A DNA stretch of 42,260 bases from Streptomyces sp. NRRL S-244. Its GTDB lineage: Bacteria > Actinomycetota > Actinomycetes > Streptomycetales > Streptomycetaceae. Made by a program: the position numbers and the translations under genes. This document shows, in pieces, positions 15,623 to 24,178 of this stretch. The DNA is taken from positions 1 to 42,260 of the forward strand of contig NZ_JOCX01000036.1 in assembly GCF_000717915.1 (NCBI RefSeq). The letters run 5' to 3'. How positions within the stretch are numbered: position 1 is the stretch's first letter; each line of letters begins with the position of its first letter. The notes under the pieces were generated by a model. The model was not told the origin of the DNA. It did not search any database and saw only the letters and a list, made by a program, of their open reading frames with translations.

Positions 15623-17338
15623 ATGGCTCGACACCTGATCACCAGCGCGCTTCCCTACATCAACGGGATCAAGCACCTGGGCAACATGGTCGGGTCGATG
15701 CTTCCGGCGGATGTGTACTCCCGGTACCTCCGCCAGCGCGGCCACGACGTCCTGTACATCTGCGCCACCGACGAGCACGGCACCCCCGCCGAGCTCGCCG
15801 CGAAGGAGGCCGGCCTCTCCGTCGCCGAGTTCTGCGCGCAGGCCCACGACGCCCAGAAGGCGGTCTACGACGGCTTCGAGCTGTCCTTCGACTACTTCGG
15901 CCGCAGCTCCTCGCAGCAGAACGCCGAGATCACCCAGCACTTCGCGCGCCAGCTGCAGAAGAACGGGTTCATCGAGGAGCGCGCGATCCGGCAGGTCTAC
16001 TCGCCGGTCGACGGCCGCTTCCTGCCGGACCGCTACGTCGAGGGCACCTGTCCGCACTGCGGCTACGACAAGGCCCGCGGCGACCAGTGCGAGAACTGCA
16101 CCCGCGTCCTGGACCCCACGGACCTGATCGAGCCCCGCTCGGCGATCTCCGGCTCCACCGAGCTGGAGGTCCGCGAGACCAAGCACCTCTTCCTCCTCCA
16201 GTCCAAGCTCCAGCACGAGGTCGAGGCCTGGGTCGCGGAGCACGAGGAGGAGTGGCCGCAGCTGGCTTCCTCCATCGCCCGCAAGTGGCTGACCGAGGGC
16301 CTGCACGACCGCGCCATCACCCGCGACCTGGACTGGGGCGTGCCGGTACCGGCCGACACCTGGCCCGAACTGGCCGCCGACGGCAAGGTCTTCTACGTCT
16401 GGTTCGACGCGCCGATCGAGTACATCGCCTCCACCAAGGAGTGGGCGGACGCCGACCCGGCGAACCGCGACCACAAGTCGTGGTGGTACGAGGCCGAGGA
16501 CGTGCGCTACACGCAGTTCATGGCCAAGGACAACGTCCCGTTCCACACGGTGATGTTCCCGGCCACCGAGATCGGCACCCGCGAGCCGTGGAAGAAGGTC
16601 GACTACGTCAAGGCCTTCAACTGGCTGACGTACTACGGCGGCAAGTTCTCCACCTCGCAGAAGCGCGGCGTCTTCACCGACCACGCGCTGGAGATCCTCC
16701 CGGCCGACTTCTGGCGCTACTTCCTCATCGCCAACGCCCCCGAGTCCGACGACTCGTCCTTCACGTGGGAGCACTTCACCACCACGGTCAACAAGGACCT
16801 CGGCGGCACCCTCGGCAACTTCGTCAACCGCGTGCTGACCTTCTCCCGCAAGAAGTTCGGCGACGAGGTCCCGGCGGGCAGCCCGGCCGGCGAGGTCGAG
16901 GCCAAGCTGGGCGAGCAGATCGCCGAGCTGCTGGCCGAGTACGAGGGCCACATGGACTCCCTCCAGTACCGCAAGGCCGCGGCCGCGCTGCGCGCCCTGT
17001 GGTCCGCGGGCAACGCCTACCTCGACGAGAAGGCCCCCTGGCTGGAGGTCAAGACCGACCTGGACGGCGCGGCGCTCACCCTGCGCACCGCGATGAACCT
17101 GATCCACCTCTACTCGGTGGTCTCGGAGCCGTTCATCCCGGCCTCGGCGCGCACCATGCGCTCCTCGTTCGCGCTGGCCGACGACACGGCGACGTGGATC
17201 ACCCCGGAGCAGGCCAAGTCGCTGGACGCGGTCCCGGCGGGTACGCCGTTCACCGTGCCGCCGGTGCTCTTCGCGCGGATCGCCGAGGAGGACCTGGAGT
17301 CCTACCGCGAGCGCTTCGGCGGCTCCGAAACCGCCTGA
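15623..17338 (+). CDS. metG: Methionyl-tRNA synthetase
   Basis: A 571-aa class I aminoacyl-tRNA synthetase that charges tRNA-Met. The HIGH-type motif is HLGNM (near residue 18); a zinc knuckle [17 protein letters not shown] lies near 142; and the KMSKS-type loop reads [11 protein letters not shown] (near 340), as is usual in actinomycetes. The anticodon-binding domain follows and there is no C-terminal tRNA-binding (EMAPII-like) domain. ATG 15623 ([21 protein letters not shown]) was chosen because GGAG lies nine bases upstream and this is where the Rossmann fold starts; 15608 would add five residues. Housekeeping, single gene, with a strong hairpin after it. Confidence 0.98.
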   Translation: MARHLITSALPYINGIKHLGNMVGSMLPADVYSRYLRQRGHDVLYICATDEHGTPAELAAKEAGLSVAEFCAQAHDAQKAVYDGFELSFDYFGRSSSQQNAEITQHFARQLQKNGFIEERAIRQVYSPVDGRFLPDRYVEGTCPHCGYDKARGDQCENCTRVLDPTDLIEPRSAISGSTELEVRETKHLFLLQSKLQHEVEAWVAEHEEEWPQLASSIARKWLTEGLHDRAITRDLDWGVPVPADTWPELAADGKVFYVWFDAPIEYIASTKEWADADPANRDHKSWWYEAEDVRYTQFMAKDNVPFHTVMFPATEIGTREPWKKVDYVKAFNWLTYYGGKFSTSQKRGVFTDHALEILPADFWRYFLIANAPESDDSSFTWEHFTTTVNKDLGGTLGNFVNRVLTFSRKKFGDEVPAGSPAGEVEAKLGEQIAELLAEYEGHMDSLQYRKAAAALRALWSAGNAYLDEKAPWLEVKTDLDGAALTLRTAMNLIHLYSVVSEPFIPASARTMRSSFALADDTATWITPEQAKSLDAVPAGTPFTVPPVLFARIAEEDLESYRERFGGSETA

Positions 17339-17355
17339 CCCCCGCTGCCCGGGCC

Positions 17356-17387
17356 AAGGGGCGCGACCTTCCGAGGTTGCGCCCCTT
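17356..17387 (+). terminator. Terminator hairpin after metG
   Basis: AAGGGGCGC-G-ACCT pairs with AGGT-T-GCGCCCCTT around a TCCG loop, 18 bp after the metG stop. There is no T-tract, which is usual for strong actinobacterial hairpins. Confidence 0.75.
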
Positions 17388-17390
17388 CGC

Positions 17391-17413
17391 CGTACCCGTA
17401 CCCGTACCCGTCC
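17391..17413. repeat. CGTACC tandem repeat
   Basis: Three and a half perfect copies of the 6-bp unit CGTACC lie directly after the metG terminator. No function is apparent. Confidence 0.6.
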
Positions 17414-17450
17414 ACTTCGCCGTACCCCGTCCCCGTTCGCGGGCACACCG

Positions 17451-17465
17451 GGGTAGGGAAAACCC
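17451..17465. promoter_or_regulatory. Inverted repeat GGGT-AGGGAAA-ACCC
   Basis: GGGTAGGGAAAACCC has 4-bp arms around AGGGAAA. It is 62 bp before the glycosyltransferase start and resembles the site at 5317-5335 near the acyl-CoA ligase. It might be a binding site for a shared regulator. Confidence 0.4.
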
Positions 17466-17526
17466 GACCGTGAAGTGTCCACCTGGATGGGCAGACCCGG
17501 CCCGGTCGCGCGGCTGGAATGGGCCC

Positions 17527-18774
17527 ATGACCCCTTCCCCCTCCGTGTGCCGGACCGCCGGCTGGCTGGCAGCGGCCGCCTGGGCGCTGTCCTTTCCGCT
17601 CGTGTCCTCGCTGGGGCCGCACCGGCTGTGGGGCTGCTGCGCGGCCGTCGGCTACCTGTGCGCCGCGGCCCTCGACTCCCGCAGGCCGCGCGCCGCCGCC
17701 GTCGCCGCCCTGACGGGCGCGATCGCCGTCCCCCTGTTGTGGCTCGTGCTGAGCGGGCAGGGCCAGTCGGAGGTCATGGTCATCGAACGCTCCGGCAGGC
17801 TGCTGCTGGAGACCGGGCGGATCTACGTGGACCGGCCGGCGGGAGTGGCGCAGTACACCCCGTACCTGCCGGTCATGGCGGTCTTCGGCATCCCGCGCGC
17901 CGTGCTGGGCGGTCCGCTGGGCGATGCCCGGCTCTGGTGCGCGGCCGCGCTGTTCGGCGGCATGTGGGCCGGGCGCCGGCTGCTGGGCGGGCCGCGCTCC
18001 CCGTGGCTGCCGCTGCTGGTGGCCTCGCCGGTGGTGGCCCTGCCGCTGGCGGTGAGCGGGGTGGACCTCCCGCTGGCCGGGCTGCTCTGCCTGGCGCTGG
18101 CGGCCGCGGGGGCCGGGCGGCCGGTCCTGGCCGGAGCGGTGCTCGCCGGCGCCTGCGCGCTCAAGTGGACGGCGCTGCCCGCGGTGGCCGTGGCGGTCGC
18201 GCTGCTCGCCGCCCGCCGCGGCCGGGGTGCGGCGCTGCGCTGCGCACTGGTGGCCTTGCTGGGCTCGGCCGGGCTGGTCCTGCCCAGTGCGCTGCTCCAG
18301 CCGGCGGAGCTGTGGCGGCAGGTGTTCGCGTTCCCGACCGGACGGGCCGAGGTCCCCACCCCGGCGAGCAGCCCGCTTCCCGGGCATCTGCTGGCCGGAC
18401 TGGGCTCGTGGGGCTGGTACCTGACGGTGGTGCTGCTCGCGGTGGGCGCCCTCGCGGTGGCGCTCTCCCTGCTGGTGCGCCCGCCGTGCACGGTGGTGGC
18501 GGCCGCCGACCGCCTCGCGACCGGTCTCGTCCTGGCCTTCGCCCTGGCCCCGGCGGGCCGCTTCGGATACCTCGCGCTGCCGGTGCTGCTGTCGGTCTGG
18601 GCCCGGTCGGCGGCCGTCGCCGGCTCCCCGCGGCAGCGCTCCCTCATCGTGGCCGGTTCCGCGGGCCCCGATGCGCAAAGTGCCCGGCCGGTCAGCCCTC
18701 CGCGCCCCGCAGATGGGCCAGCACCGCGAGGACGCGCCGGTTTCCCCCGGCCGGGTCGAGGTCCAGCTTCATGA
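17527..18774 (+). CDS. Polytopic membrane glycosyltransferase, GT87-like
   Basis: A 415-aa protein with about ten hydrophobic helices. Like GT87 (DUF2029) polyprenol-phosphate-mannose-dependent mannosyltransferases it has a first outer loop with a conserved aromatic/charged stretch (IYVDRPAGVAQYTPYLPVMAVFGIPRAVLG) and a lysine-tryptophan in LKWTALPAVAVA. It would transfer a sugar from a lipid-linked donor at the membrane outer face. ATG 17527 was chosen because it begins the first helix. The last 28 codons overlap the convergent response-regulator gene by 83 bp, and the tail (SPPRPADGPAPRGRAGFPRPGRGPAS) is basic and Pro-rich. The acceptor is not known. Confidence 0.78.
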   Translation: MTPSPSVCRTAGWLAAAAWALSFPLVSSLGPHRLWGCCAAVGYLCAAALDSRRPRAAAVAALTGAIAVPLLWLVLSGQGQSEVMVIERSGRLLLETGRIYVDRPAGVAQYTPYLPVMAVFGIPRAVLGGPLGDARLWCAAALFGGMWAGRRLLGGPRSPWLPLLVASPVVALPLAVSGVDLPLAGLLCLALAAAGAGRPVLAGAVLAGACALKWTALPAVAVAVALLAARRGRGAALRCALVALLGSAGLVLPSALLQPAELWRQVFAFPTGRAEVPTPASSPLPGHLLAGLGSWGWYLTVVLLAVGALAVALSLLVRPPCTVVAAADRLATGLVLAFALAPAGRFGYLALPVLLSVWARSAAVAGSPRQRSLIVAGSAGPDAQSARPVSPPRPADGPAPRGRAGFPRPGRGPAS

Positions 18775-19360
18775 AGATGCTGCTCGCGTGTTTCACGACG
18801 GCGGCCTCGGTGACGAACAGCCGGGCCGCCAGGGCCTGGTTGTTGAGGCCCTCGGCCATGAGGCCCAGCACCTCGCGTTCGCGCGGGGTGAGCCGGGCGA
18901 GCGGCCGGTCCGCCGCCTGTCGCCCCAGCAGGACCCGGACGACCTCGGGGTCGATGACCGTCTGGCCCGCGGCGACCCGTTCGAGGGCGTCGAGGAACTC
19001 CGCCACCTCCCCGACCCGATCCTTGAGGAGGTAGCCCAGCCCGGCCGGACCGTCCGCCGCCGCACCGGCCGTCAGCAGCCGGGTCGCGTACGCCGTGGCG
19101 ACGTACTGCGAGAGCACGAGGACCGGCAACGAGCCGTCCCGGGAGCGCAGTTCGAGGGCGGCGCGCAGCCCCTCGTCGCGGAAACCGGGCGGCATCCGGA
19201 CGTCGGTGACGACGGCATCCGGCCGTTCGGCCTCCACCGCCCGTACCAGTGCGTCGCCGTCGCCGACGGCGGCGAGGACCCGGTGGCCGCCTCGGGTGAG
19301 GAGTTCCGTCAGCCCGGCGCGCAGCAGGACCGAGTCCTCCGCGAGGATCAACCGGAGCAC
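18692..19360 (-). CDS. NarL/LuxR-type response regulator
   Basis: A 222-aa two-component response regulator. The receiver domain shows acidic pocket residues (LAEDSVLLRAGL), phospho-acceptor Asp in VVTDVRMPP (about residue 53) and conserved Lys in YLLKDRV. The C-terminal LuxR helix-turn-helix is LTPREREVLGLMAEGLNNQALAARLFVTEAAVVKHASSIFMKLDL. It overlaps the stop of the histidine kinase gene by 13 bp, so the pair is translationally coupled. A convergent overlap of 83 bp with the glycosyltransferase gene lies at its 3' end. Target genes are unknown. Confidence 0.95.
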   Translation of the reverse strand: MLRLILAEDSVLLRAGLTELLTRGGHRVLAAVGDGDALVRAVEAERPDAVVTDVRMPPGFRDEGLRAALELRSRDGSLPVLVLSQYVATAYATRLLTAGAAADGPAGLGYLLKDRVGEVAEFLDALERVAAGQTVIDPEVVRVLLGRQAADRPLARLTPREREVLGLMAEGLNNQALAARLFVTEAAVVKHASSIFMKLDLDPAGGNRRVLAVLAHLRGAEG

Positions 19361-20682
19361 GGCACCTCCACCCGGAGTTCGGTGGGACCGCCCACCGGAC
19401 TGGACACCACCAGCCTGCCCTGCAACATCGCCACCCTGTCCGCGAGACCTGCCAGGCCCGCACCCGCACCGGGATCCGCCCCGCCGCGGCCGTCGTCGGT
19501 GACGGAGAGAGTCAGCCGGCCCCCGTCGACCTTACCGGCGATCCCGATGCGGGAGGCGCCACTGTGCTTGGCCGCGTTGGCCAGGGCCTCGGTGACGGTG
19601 AAGTACGCCGTGATCTCGACCGGTTCGGGCAGCCGCGGCACGTCCAGGTCGACGGTCACCGGCACGGGATGGCGCAGCGCGACCTCCGCGACGGCCGCCG
19701 CGAGCCCGTGGTCGGTGAGCACCTGTGGATGGATCCCCCGTACGAGGTCGCGCAGTTGCTCCAGCGCCCGGCGTGCCTCACCGCGGCCCCGGGCCACCAG
19801 CGCGGCCGCGTCGGCGGCCTGCGGCACGCGGCGCAGCTCCAGCTCGGCGAGGCCGAGGGTCATGCTGAGGGCGACCAGCTGCTGCTGCGCCCCGTCGTGC
19901 AAGTCGCGTTCGATACGCCGCCGTTCGGCCTCGAACGCGTCCACGAGACGTACCCGGGAGCGGGTCAGCTCCAGCACCCGGGGGTCCTCCTCGCGTGCTC
20001 CGAGCAGCAGGCGCGCGGTCTTCACCTGTGCCCCCGCGAGCAACCCGCCCGCGTACGCGGCCAGTACGAGCCCGACCAGTCCGACGGCGGTGCCGCCCAG
20101 GGCTTCCGGCGGGCCGGAGACGGCCCTGCCGGGGATCAGCATCACGGTCTCGGGGGCGAGGGCCCACACGACGACGGGGCTCGCCACGAGGATCAGCGAG
20201 AAGGCGAGCAGGGTGACGACCCCGAAGCCGGCCGCCCCGAACGCCGGCCCGAGCAGGGCGGCGTACCCGAGCTCCCGCCACGTGGCCCGCTCGCGCAGCC
20301 GGGTCCGCAGCCAGGCGGCCGGACCGGCCCCCGCGAGTGAGATGTGCGGATCGGGCACCGGGACCGGCTCCACCCACCGCAGCCGCCACCGCTCCAGGGC
20401 GCCGAGCGGCACACCGCCGGCGACGGCGCCGAGCAGCAGGAGCAGCCCGATCCCGGCCACCGCCAGCAGCACACCCAGCCCGACGAGCACCGCCAGCGCG
20501 AGCAGGACCCCGTACCCGAGGACCGTCCCGCTGCCGAGGTACGCCCAGCAGCGCCACGGCCACCAGGAGGCGAGGAATCGGACCGGCGTCTTCAGCGCCG
20601 CCCGGACGGCGACGGGCGGTTCGGCGCCCGGCGGTTCCTCGCGCGGCTCCCCGGGGGCGGCGGGTTCGGACATGCGGGACAT
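19348..20682 (-). CDS. Sensor histidine kinase, HisKA_3 type, partner of the response regulator
   Basis: A 444-aa kinase. The first half has several hydrophobic segments (VLLALAVLVGLGVLLAVAGIGLLLLLGAV and others, four to six helices), so sensing occurs at or in the membrane. The dimerisation/phosphotransfer box RIERDLHDGAQQQLVALSMTLGLAELELRRV has the reactive His near residue 261. The ATPase domain shows NAAKHSGASRIGI and the G-box DDGRGGADPGAGAGLAGLADRVAMLQG. ATG 20682 and ATG 20673 are both possible starts. The Pro/Glu-rich first 25 residues precede the membrane part. Signal unknown. Confidence 0.93.
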   Translation of the reverse strand: MSRMSEPAAPGEPREEPPGAEPPVAVRAALKTPVRFLASWWPWRCWAYLGSGTVLGYGVLLALAVLVGLGVLLAVAGIGLLLLLGAVAGGVPLGALERWRLRWVEPVPVPDPHISLAGAGPAAWLRTRLRERATWRELGYAALLGPAFGAAGFGVVTLLAFSLILVASPVVVWALAPETVMLIPGRAVSGPPEALGGTAVGLVGLVLAAYAGGLLAGAQVKTARLLLGAREEDPRVLELTRSRVRLVDAFEAERRRIERDLHDGAQQQLVALSMTLGLAELELRRVPQAADAAALVARGRGEARRALEQLRDLVRGIHPQVLTDHGLAAAVAEVALRHPVPVTVDLDVPRLPEPVEITAYFTVTEALANAAKHSGASRIGIAGKVDGGRLTLSVTDDGRGGADPGAGAGLAGLADRVAMLQGRLVVSSPVGGPTELRVEVPCSG

Positions 20683-20889
20683 GCGGCCAGCCTAGGGGGT
20701 GTCTTTCGGATCAGGCCGGCTCGGGCTCCCGGTGGAGGGCCGACTGCCCACAGGGACACAGGGGGTGCGCTCGCGGGGTCGATGGCTTGAAGTCACCCCT
20801 CCGCCGGAGATCTTGACGCGTCTGCGGCGTATCGAAGCGCCGCTGTGATCGTTTCTTCAGCCGGAACCCTCACAACGGGAGGACGCGCG

Positions 20890-21489
20890 GTGACGGCTTG
20901 GCAGTACCTCGCCGGAGCAGGCATGGTGGCGGCGCTGTGCCCGCTGTACGGCCATGTGGCGGTCGCGGACGACGGCACCGGACCCACCCCCCTCCGCGGC
21001 CACGGAGCCCGGCTCGACGCCTGCGTCCCGACCGGGCAGCCGCGGCCGCCCGCCGCCGTACCCCCGGCCGTCGTACCCCCGGCCGTCGTGCCGCCCGCGG
21101 TCCGGCCTCCGGTACGGGTGCTCGTGCCCGGCGCCGAGCGGCCGACCGTGCACCACCCGGGGCGGGGGCCCGCGCCGGCCGCCCCGGCCCCCGAGGCGCA
21201 GCCTCCCGGGCCGACGGCGAAGGCCGGGGCCGGGGAGCCGCAGCCCGCGCCACCCGCGCCGGATCCCGAGGCCGTTGCCGGGCCGGCGCCGGCCGAAACG
21301 CCTGCCCCGCCCCGGGCCGCAGCCGTGGCCGCGCCCGTCAGAGCCTTTCACGTGCGCCCGTACCACTCGATCGCCCTGGAGCGGCGCGGCCCGGGCGGTA
21401 TGTCCACCGTGATGCTCATGGTCGTCGTCACGACCCCGGCCGTGCTCGCCGCAGCCGCGCTGCGGCCGCGCTCCAAGAGCCGTCGCTGA
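20890..21489 (+). CDS. Proline/alanine-rich membrane-anchored protein of unknown function
   Basis: About 199 aa. Starts with a short hydrophobic segment (MTAWQYLAGAGMVAALCPLYGHVAVA), then a long Pro/Ala-rich region (PPAAVPPAVVPPAVVPPAVRPPV...) that would be extended, and ends with a hydrophobic stretch (STVMLMVVVTTPAVLAAAALRP) and a basic tail (RSKSRR). This pattern suggests a protein spanning the envelope or a cell-wall-facing stalk with a membrane anchor. GTG 20890 was chosen because GGGAGGA lies seven bases upstream; ATG/other starts at 20845 give 15 more residues. It is 82 bp before the DUF4239 gene in the same direction. No family recognised. Confidence 0.6.
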   Translation: MTAWQYLAGAGMVAALCPLYGHVAVADDGTGPTPLRGHGARLDACVPTGQPRPPAAVPPAVVPPAVVPPAVRPPVRVLVPGAERPTVHHPGRGPAPAAPAPEAQPPGPTAKAGAGEPQPAPPAPDPEAVAGPAPAETPAPPRAAAVAAPVRAFHVRPYHSIALERRGPGGMSTVMLMVVVTTPAVLAAAALRPRSKSRR

Positions 21490-21495
21490 CTCCGA

Positions 21496-21556
21496 CCACC
21501 CCTGCACCGACCCACCCCTGCACCGACCCACCGATCCACCGATCCACCGATCCACC
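21496..21556. repeat. Tandem repeats in the gap between the Pro-rich and DUF4239 genes
   Basis: Two copies of a 16-bp unit ACCCCTGCACCGACCC are followed by three or four copies of an 8-bp unit ACCGATCC. They fill most of the 82-bp intergenic space and stop just before the ribosome-binding site. Confidence 0.85.
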
Positions 21557-21571
21557 AACGGGAGAACCCTC

Positions 21572-22351
21572 GTGTCCGAATGGCTGGTCCTGGCCGTCGC
21601 CATGGCGCTCGTCTGCGCCCTCGTCCTCGCCTGCACCGCGCTCCGGCACCGCCGGGTCGCGGAGGACGAGGACACCAGCGAAACCCCCGACGTCATCGAG
21701 TACATGACGATGATGGTGGGCGTGGTCTACGCGATCGTGCTCGGCCTGGCCATCGCCGGAGTCTGGGAGGCGCGCGGCGCCGCCGAGGACAGCGTGCGCC
21801 GCGAGGCCCAGTCGCTGTACGAGGTCACCCAGCGCGCGGACGTCTACCCGGCCCCCGTCCGCGACCGGATCCGCGGCGAGGTCGACGCGTACGTCTCCCA
21901 CACCGTCGCCGTGGACTGGCCGCTGCTCACCTCCGGCCAGGGCGCCTCGTCCCAGGGCGCCGACCTGCTCGGCAAGCTGCGCACCGACGTGACCCACCAG
22001 AGCCCGGCGAACGAGCTCCAGGCGCAGGCCTACCAGCCGCTGCTGGACCACATCGCGGCCGCCGACGACGCCCGGCACTCGCGCATGCAGGCCGACGAGT
22101 CCACCCTGCCGAGCGTGGTGTGGTTCGGGCTGCTGGTCGGCGGATTGGTCACGGTGGGGCTGATCTTCACCCTGCAGATCCGCCGTTCGGGGCGGGAGCT
22201 GCTGCTGGCGGGGCTGTTCAGCGCGCTGATCGTGTTCCTGCTGTTCATGGTGTGGAGCTTCGACGCACCCTACGGCCGGGACGGAATCGATTCCGCGGGC
22301 CCGTTCCAGGACCTGTTCCCGAAGGTGGCGCTGGCCGCAGCCGAGCGCTGA
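21572..22351 (+). CDS. DUF4239 (bestrophin-like) membrane protein
   Basis: A 259-aa integral membrane protein. Two helices at the N-terminus (LVLAVAMALVCALVLACTAL and MMVGVVYAIVLGLAIAGVW), a soluble helical region of about 120 residues (AAEDSVRREAQSLYEVTQRADVYPAPVRDRIRGEVDAYVSH) and two C-terminal helices (LLVGGLVTVGLIFTLQI, LLLAGLFSALIVFLLFMVW). This arrangement and the E-A-x-S-L-x-x-L/V pattern fit DUF4239. GTG 21572 with GGGAGA upstream. It is 18 bp from the convergent MAB_1171c-type gene. Function is unknown; the relation to bestrophin channels is only a fold-level suggestion. Confidence 0.8.
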   Translation: MSEWLVLAVAMALVCALVLACTALRHRRVAEDEDTSETPDVIEYMTMMVGVVYAIVLGLAIAGVWEARGAAEDSVRREAQSLYEVTQRADVYPAPVRDRIRGEVDAYVSHTVAVDWPLLTSGQGASSQGADLLGKLRTDVTHQSPANELQAQAYQPLLDHIAAADDARHSRMQADESTLPSVVWFGLLVGGLVTVGLIFTLQIRRSGRELLLAGLFSALIVFLLFMVWSFDAPYGRDGIDSAGPFQDLFPKVALAAAER

Positions 22352-22369
22352 CCCCCTGAGGCCGCCGGC

Positions 22370-23557
22370 TCAGGCCGGTCCGCTCCCCGACAGCGCCACC
22401 TGCCGCCGTACGGCCGCCACCACCGGCGAATGCCGTAGCGCGTGCGAGATCCGTACGAGGTCGCGCGGCCCCCCGAGGGTGTCGAGGACGCTCTCGTCGC
22501 TCGCCCCGATGACCGCGCCCTCGGGGTCCGCCGAGCGGGCCTGGACGGCGGCCGCGACCATCGCCGCGTCGGCTACCGCCCGCGCCGTCTCCTCCTTCGC
22601 CCCCGCCGCGAGGGCCCGCGCGTACGCGTCCTCGCGGCGGCCGGGGTCGAAGTACGGGCCGAGGTGCAGGAATCCGTCGTGGATGTCCGACTCGCGCTGG
22701 ATCACCCGCAGCTCCGCCGGGGCCCACCAGGACATCTGCACGCAGGGCGTGCCGCTGGGGGCGCCGATCTGCACCTCGTGCCAGAGCGCGCCGAGGCGCC
22801 GGTACGTGGTCCAGGTCTGCCAGCTGTCGGACAGCCGCTGGCACAGCAGGGGCAGGACGAATCCGATCGCGCTGATCAGGGCGCCGACGGAGGCGAGCGG
22901 CGGGGCGATGTAGGTGCTCAGGTCGTCGAGGTCGTGGCCGGCCCAGCGGGCGACGACCGCGGAGATCTTGGTGGCGTCGTAGCTGAGGTTGAAGACGTAG
23001 CCCGAGACGATGATCATCAGGCCGATCCGCAGCCAGCCGTGCACCTGGAGGGACCAGCGCCAGCACATGGCCACCATCACGACGGCCGCCACCAGGTGCG
23101 CCGTCAGGTAGAGGGCGATCATCTGCTGGATGTACGGGGTGTTGGCGTAGTACGTGTCGAAGTCGCGCAGCCGCTCGACCGGGGCGTCGCCGAGCGCGAA
23201 GAGCACCACCAGCACCACGACGACCCCGCCGTAGCCGAGCATCCAGCGGCGCGAGATGCGCCGGGTCTCTTCGGGCGGGCCGCCGCGCCAGTTCACGATC
23301 AGCACCAGGCAGGCGGCGCTGAATAGGGTGATCAGGCAGTAGACGAGCGGGGCGGAGACGTTGGTGATGCCGGTCCACTTGTTGACCGCCTCGATGGTGG
23401 GCGGGGCGGCGAAGGTGAACACCGACCCGGCCAGGACCAGCAGGGCGCAGACCGACCGCAGGAGCGGGTCGCGCCAGTTGTGCCGTAGCGCCGGCAGCTT
23501 GAAGGCGAGTGAGACCGCCAGGGCGGCTGCCGGTATGTAGTAGTCCTGGCCGTTCAA
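22370..23557 (-). CDS. MAB_1171c-type multi-pass membrane protein (putative transporter or receptor)
   Basis: A 395-aa protein. About seven hydrophobic helices occupy residues 5-255 (YIPAAALAVSLAFKLPAL, ALLVLAGSVFTFAA, LVYCLITLFSAACLVLIVNW, WMLGYGGVVVVLVVLFALG, QMIALYLTAHLVAAVVMVAMCW, IGLMIIVSGYVFNLSY, LASVGALISAIGFVLPLL), then a cytoplasmic region of about 140 residues (WTTYRRLGALWHEVQIG ... ). The seven-helix region plus a helical C-terminal domain is characteristic of MAB_1171c (DUF6545) proteins. Start TTG 23557 overlaps the IrrE stop by 4 bp (TTGA), so the two are coupled. In actinobacteria these proteins go with XRE/IrrE pairs, as seen here. No transport activity can be inferred from sequence. 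Confidence 0.82.
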   Translation of the reverse strand: MNGQDYYIPAAALAVSLAFKLPALRHNWRDPLLRSVCALLVLAGSVFTFAAPPTIEAVNKWTGITNVSAPLVYCLITLFSAACLVLIVNWRGGPPEETRRISRRWMLGYGGVVVVLVVLFALGDAPVERLRDFDTYYANTPYIQQMIALYLTAHLVAAVVMVAMCWRWSLQVHGWLRIGLMIIVSGYVFNLSYDATKISAVVARWAGHDLDDLSTYIAPPLASVGALISAIGFVLPLLCQRLSDSWQTWTTYRRLGALWHEVQIGAPSGTPCVQMSWWAPAELRVIQRESDIHDGFLHLGPYFDPGRREDAYARALAAGAKEETARAVADAAMVAAAVQARSADPEGAVIGASDESVLDTLGGPRDLVRISHALRHSPVVAAVRRQVALSGSGPA

Positions 23558-24111
23558 CGGTCGTTCCTGTGCCCCCGGTATCCGAGCGAGGCCTCGATGC
23601 GGCCCGCCAACTGATCACGCTGTGCGGGCGCCCGATGGCTCGCGGAACCGGCGAGCCAGGTCCGGCACCGGCTGCCCAACAGTAAACCGAACGTCTCCGC
23701 CTCGGTCTCTTCCGAGACGTCGGCCCGCGTGCGCGCGGCCACGCTCCGGACGGTCTCGCCGAGGTCGGCCTCGTCGGAGAGCATCCGGGCGGCGACGGCG
23801 GCTCCGTCGACGTGGTGGCTGCAGTGGCCGGCCTTCATGTGCCACAGCTCGTGGCCCAGGATGACCAGCTGGTGGTCGGGTGCGGTGCGTTCCTCGATGA
23901 CCACCAGATCGCGGTCCGCCATGTCGAGCCACAGTCCGCTGGCCGTCCCCGGCGGGAACGAGGCCATCCGGAAGTCCACCCGGCGGCCGCGGTGTCTGCT
24001 CATGCCCTCGCAGAGGGCGGCGTAGAGGTCCACGGGTTCCACGGGCGCGGTCAGCCGGAGCCCGGCCACCAGTTCGCCGCACAACCGGCGCTGCTCTCTG
24101 CCTATGCTCAC
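23554..24111 (-). CDS. ImmA/IrrE-type metallopeptidase
   Basis: A 185-aa protein with the zinc-peptidase motif HELWH in LVILGHELWHMKAGHC (near residue 88) and a following acidic residue (ETEAETFGLLLG) that fits the third zinc ligand region of ImmA/IrrE proteins (COG2856 type). In ICEBs1 and related systems such peptidases cut an XRE repressor to turn on target genes. Here the XRE protein is encoded 67 bp upstream and the membrane protein overlaps its end by 4 bp. GTG 24111 has GGAGAAC just upstream. Catalytic activity is inferred from the motif; the substrate is most simply the adjacent XRE protein, but this is untested. Confidence 0.85.
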   Translation of the reverse strand: MSIGREQRRLCGELVAGLRLTAPVEPVDLYAALCEGMSRHRGRRVDFRMASFPPGTASGLWLDMADRDLVVIEERTAPDHQLVILGHELWHMKAGHCSHHVDGAAVAARMLSDEADLGETVRSVAARTRADVSEETEAETFGLLLGSRCRTWLAGSASHRAPAQRDQLAGRIEASLGYRGHRNDR

Positions 24112-24178
24112 CGTTCTCCCCGTCGGCGCGGATCCGGATCAGGACTCAAGGATCAGACCCAGACTCTCGACCGGGTCA

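Noticed and set aside
15584..17482. 632-aa minus-strand frame across metG
   Set aside because: metG is unambiguous on the plus strand; the frame is Gly/Arg/Val-rich shadow.
21496..21556. CRISPR-like array
   Set aside because: Repeats are adjacent and only 8-16 bp, with no spacers and no cas genes.
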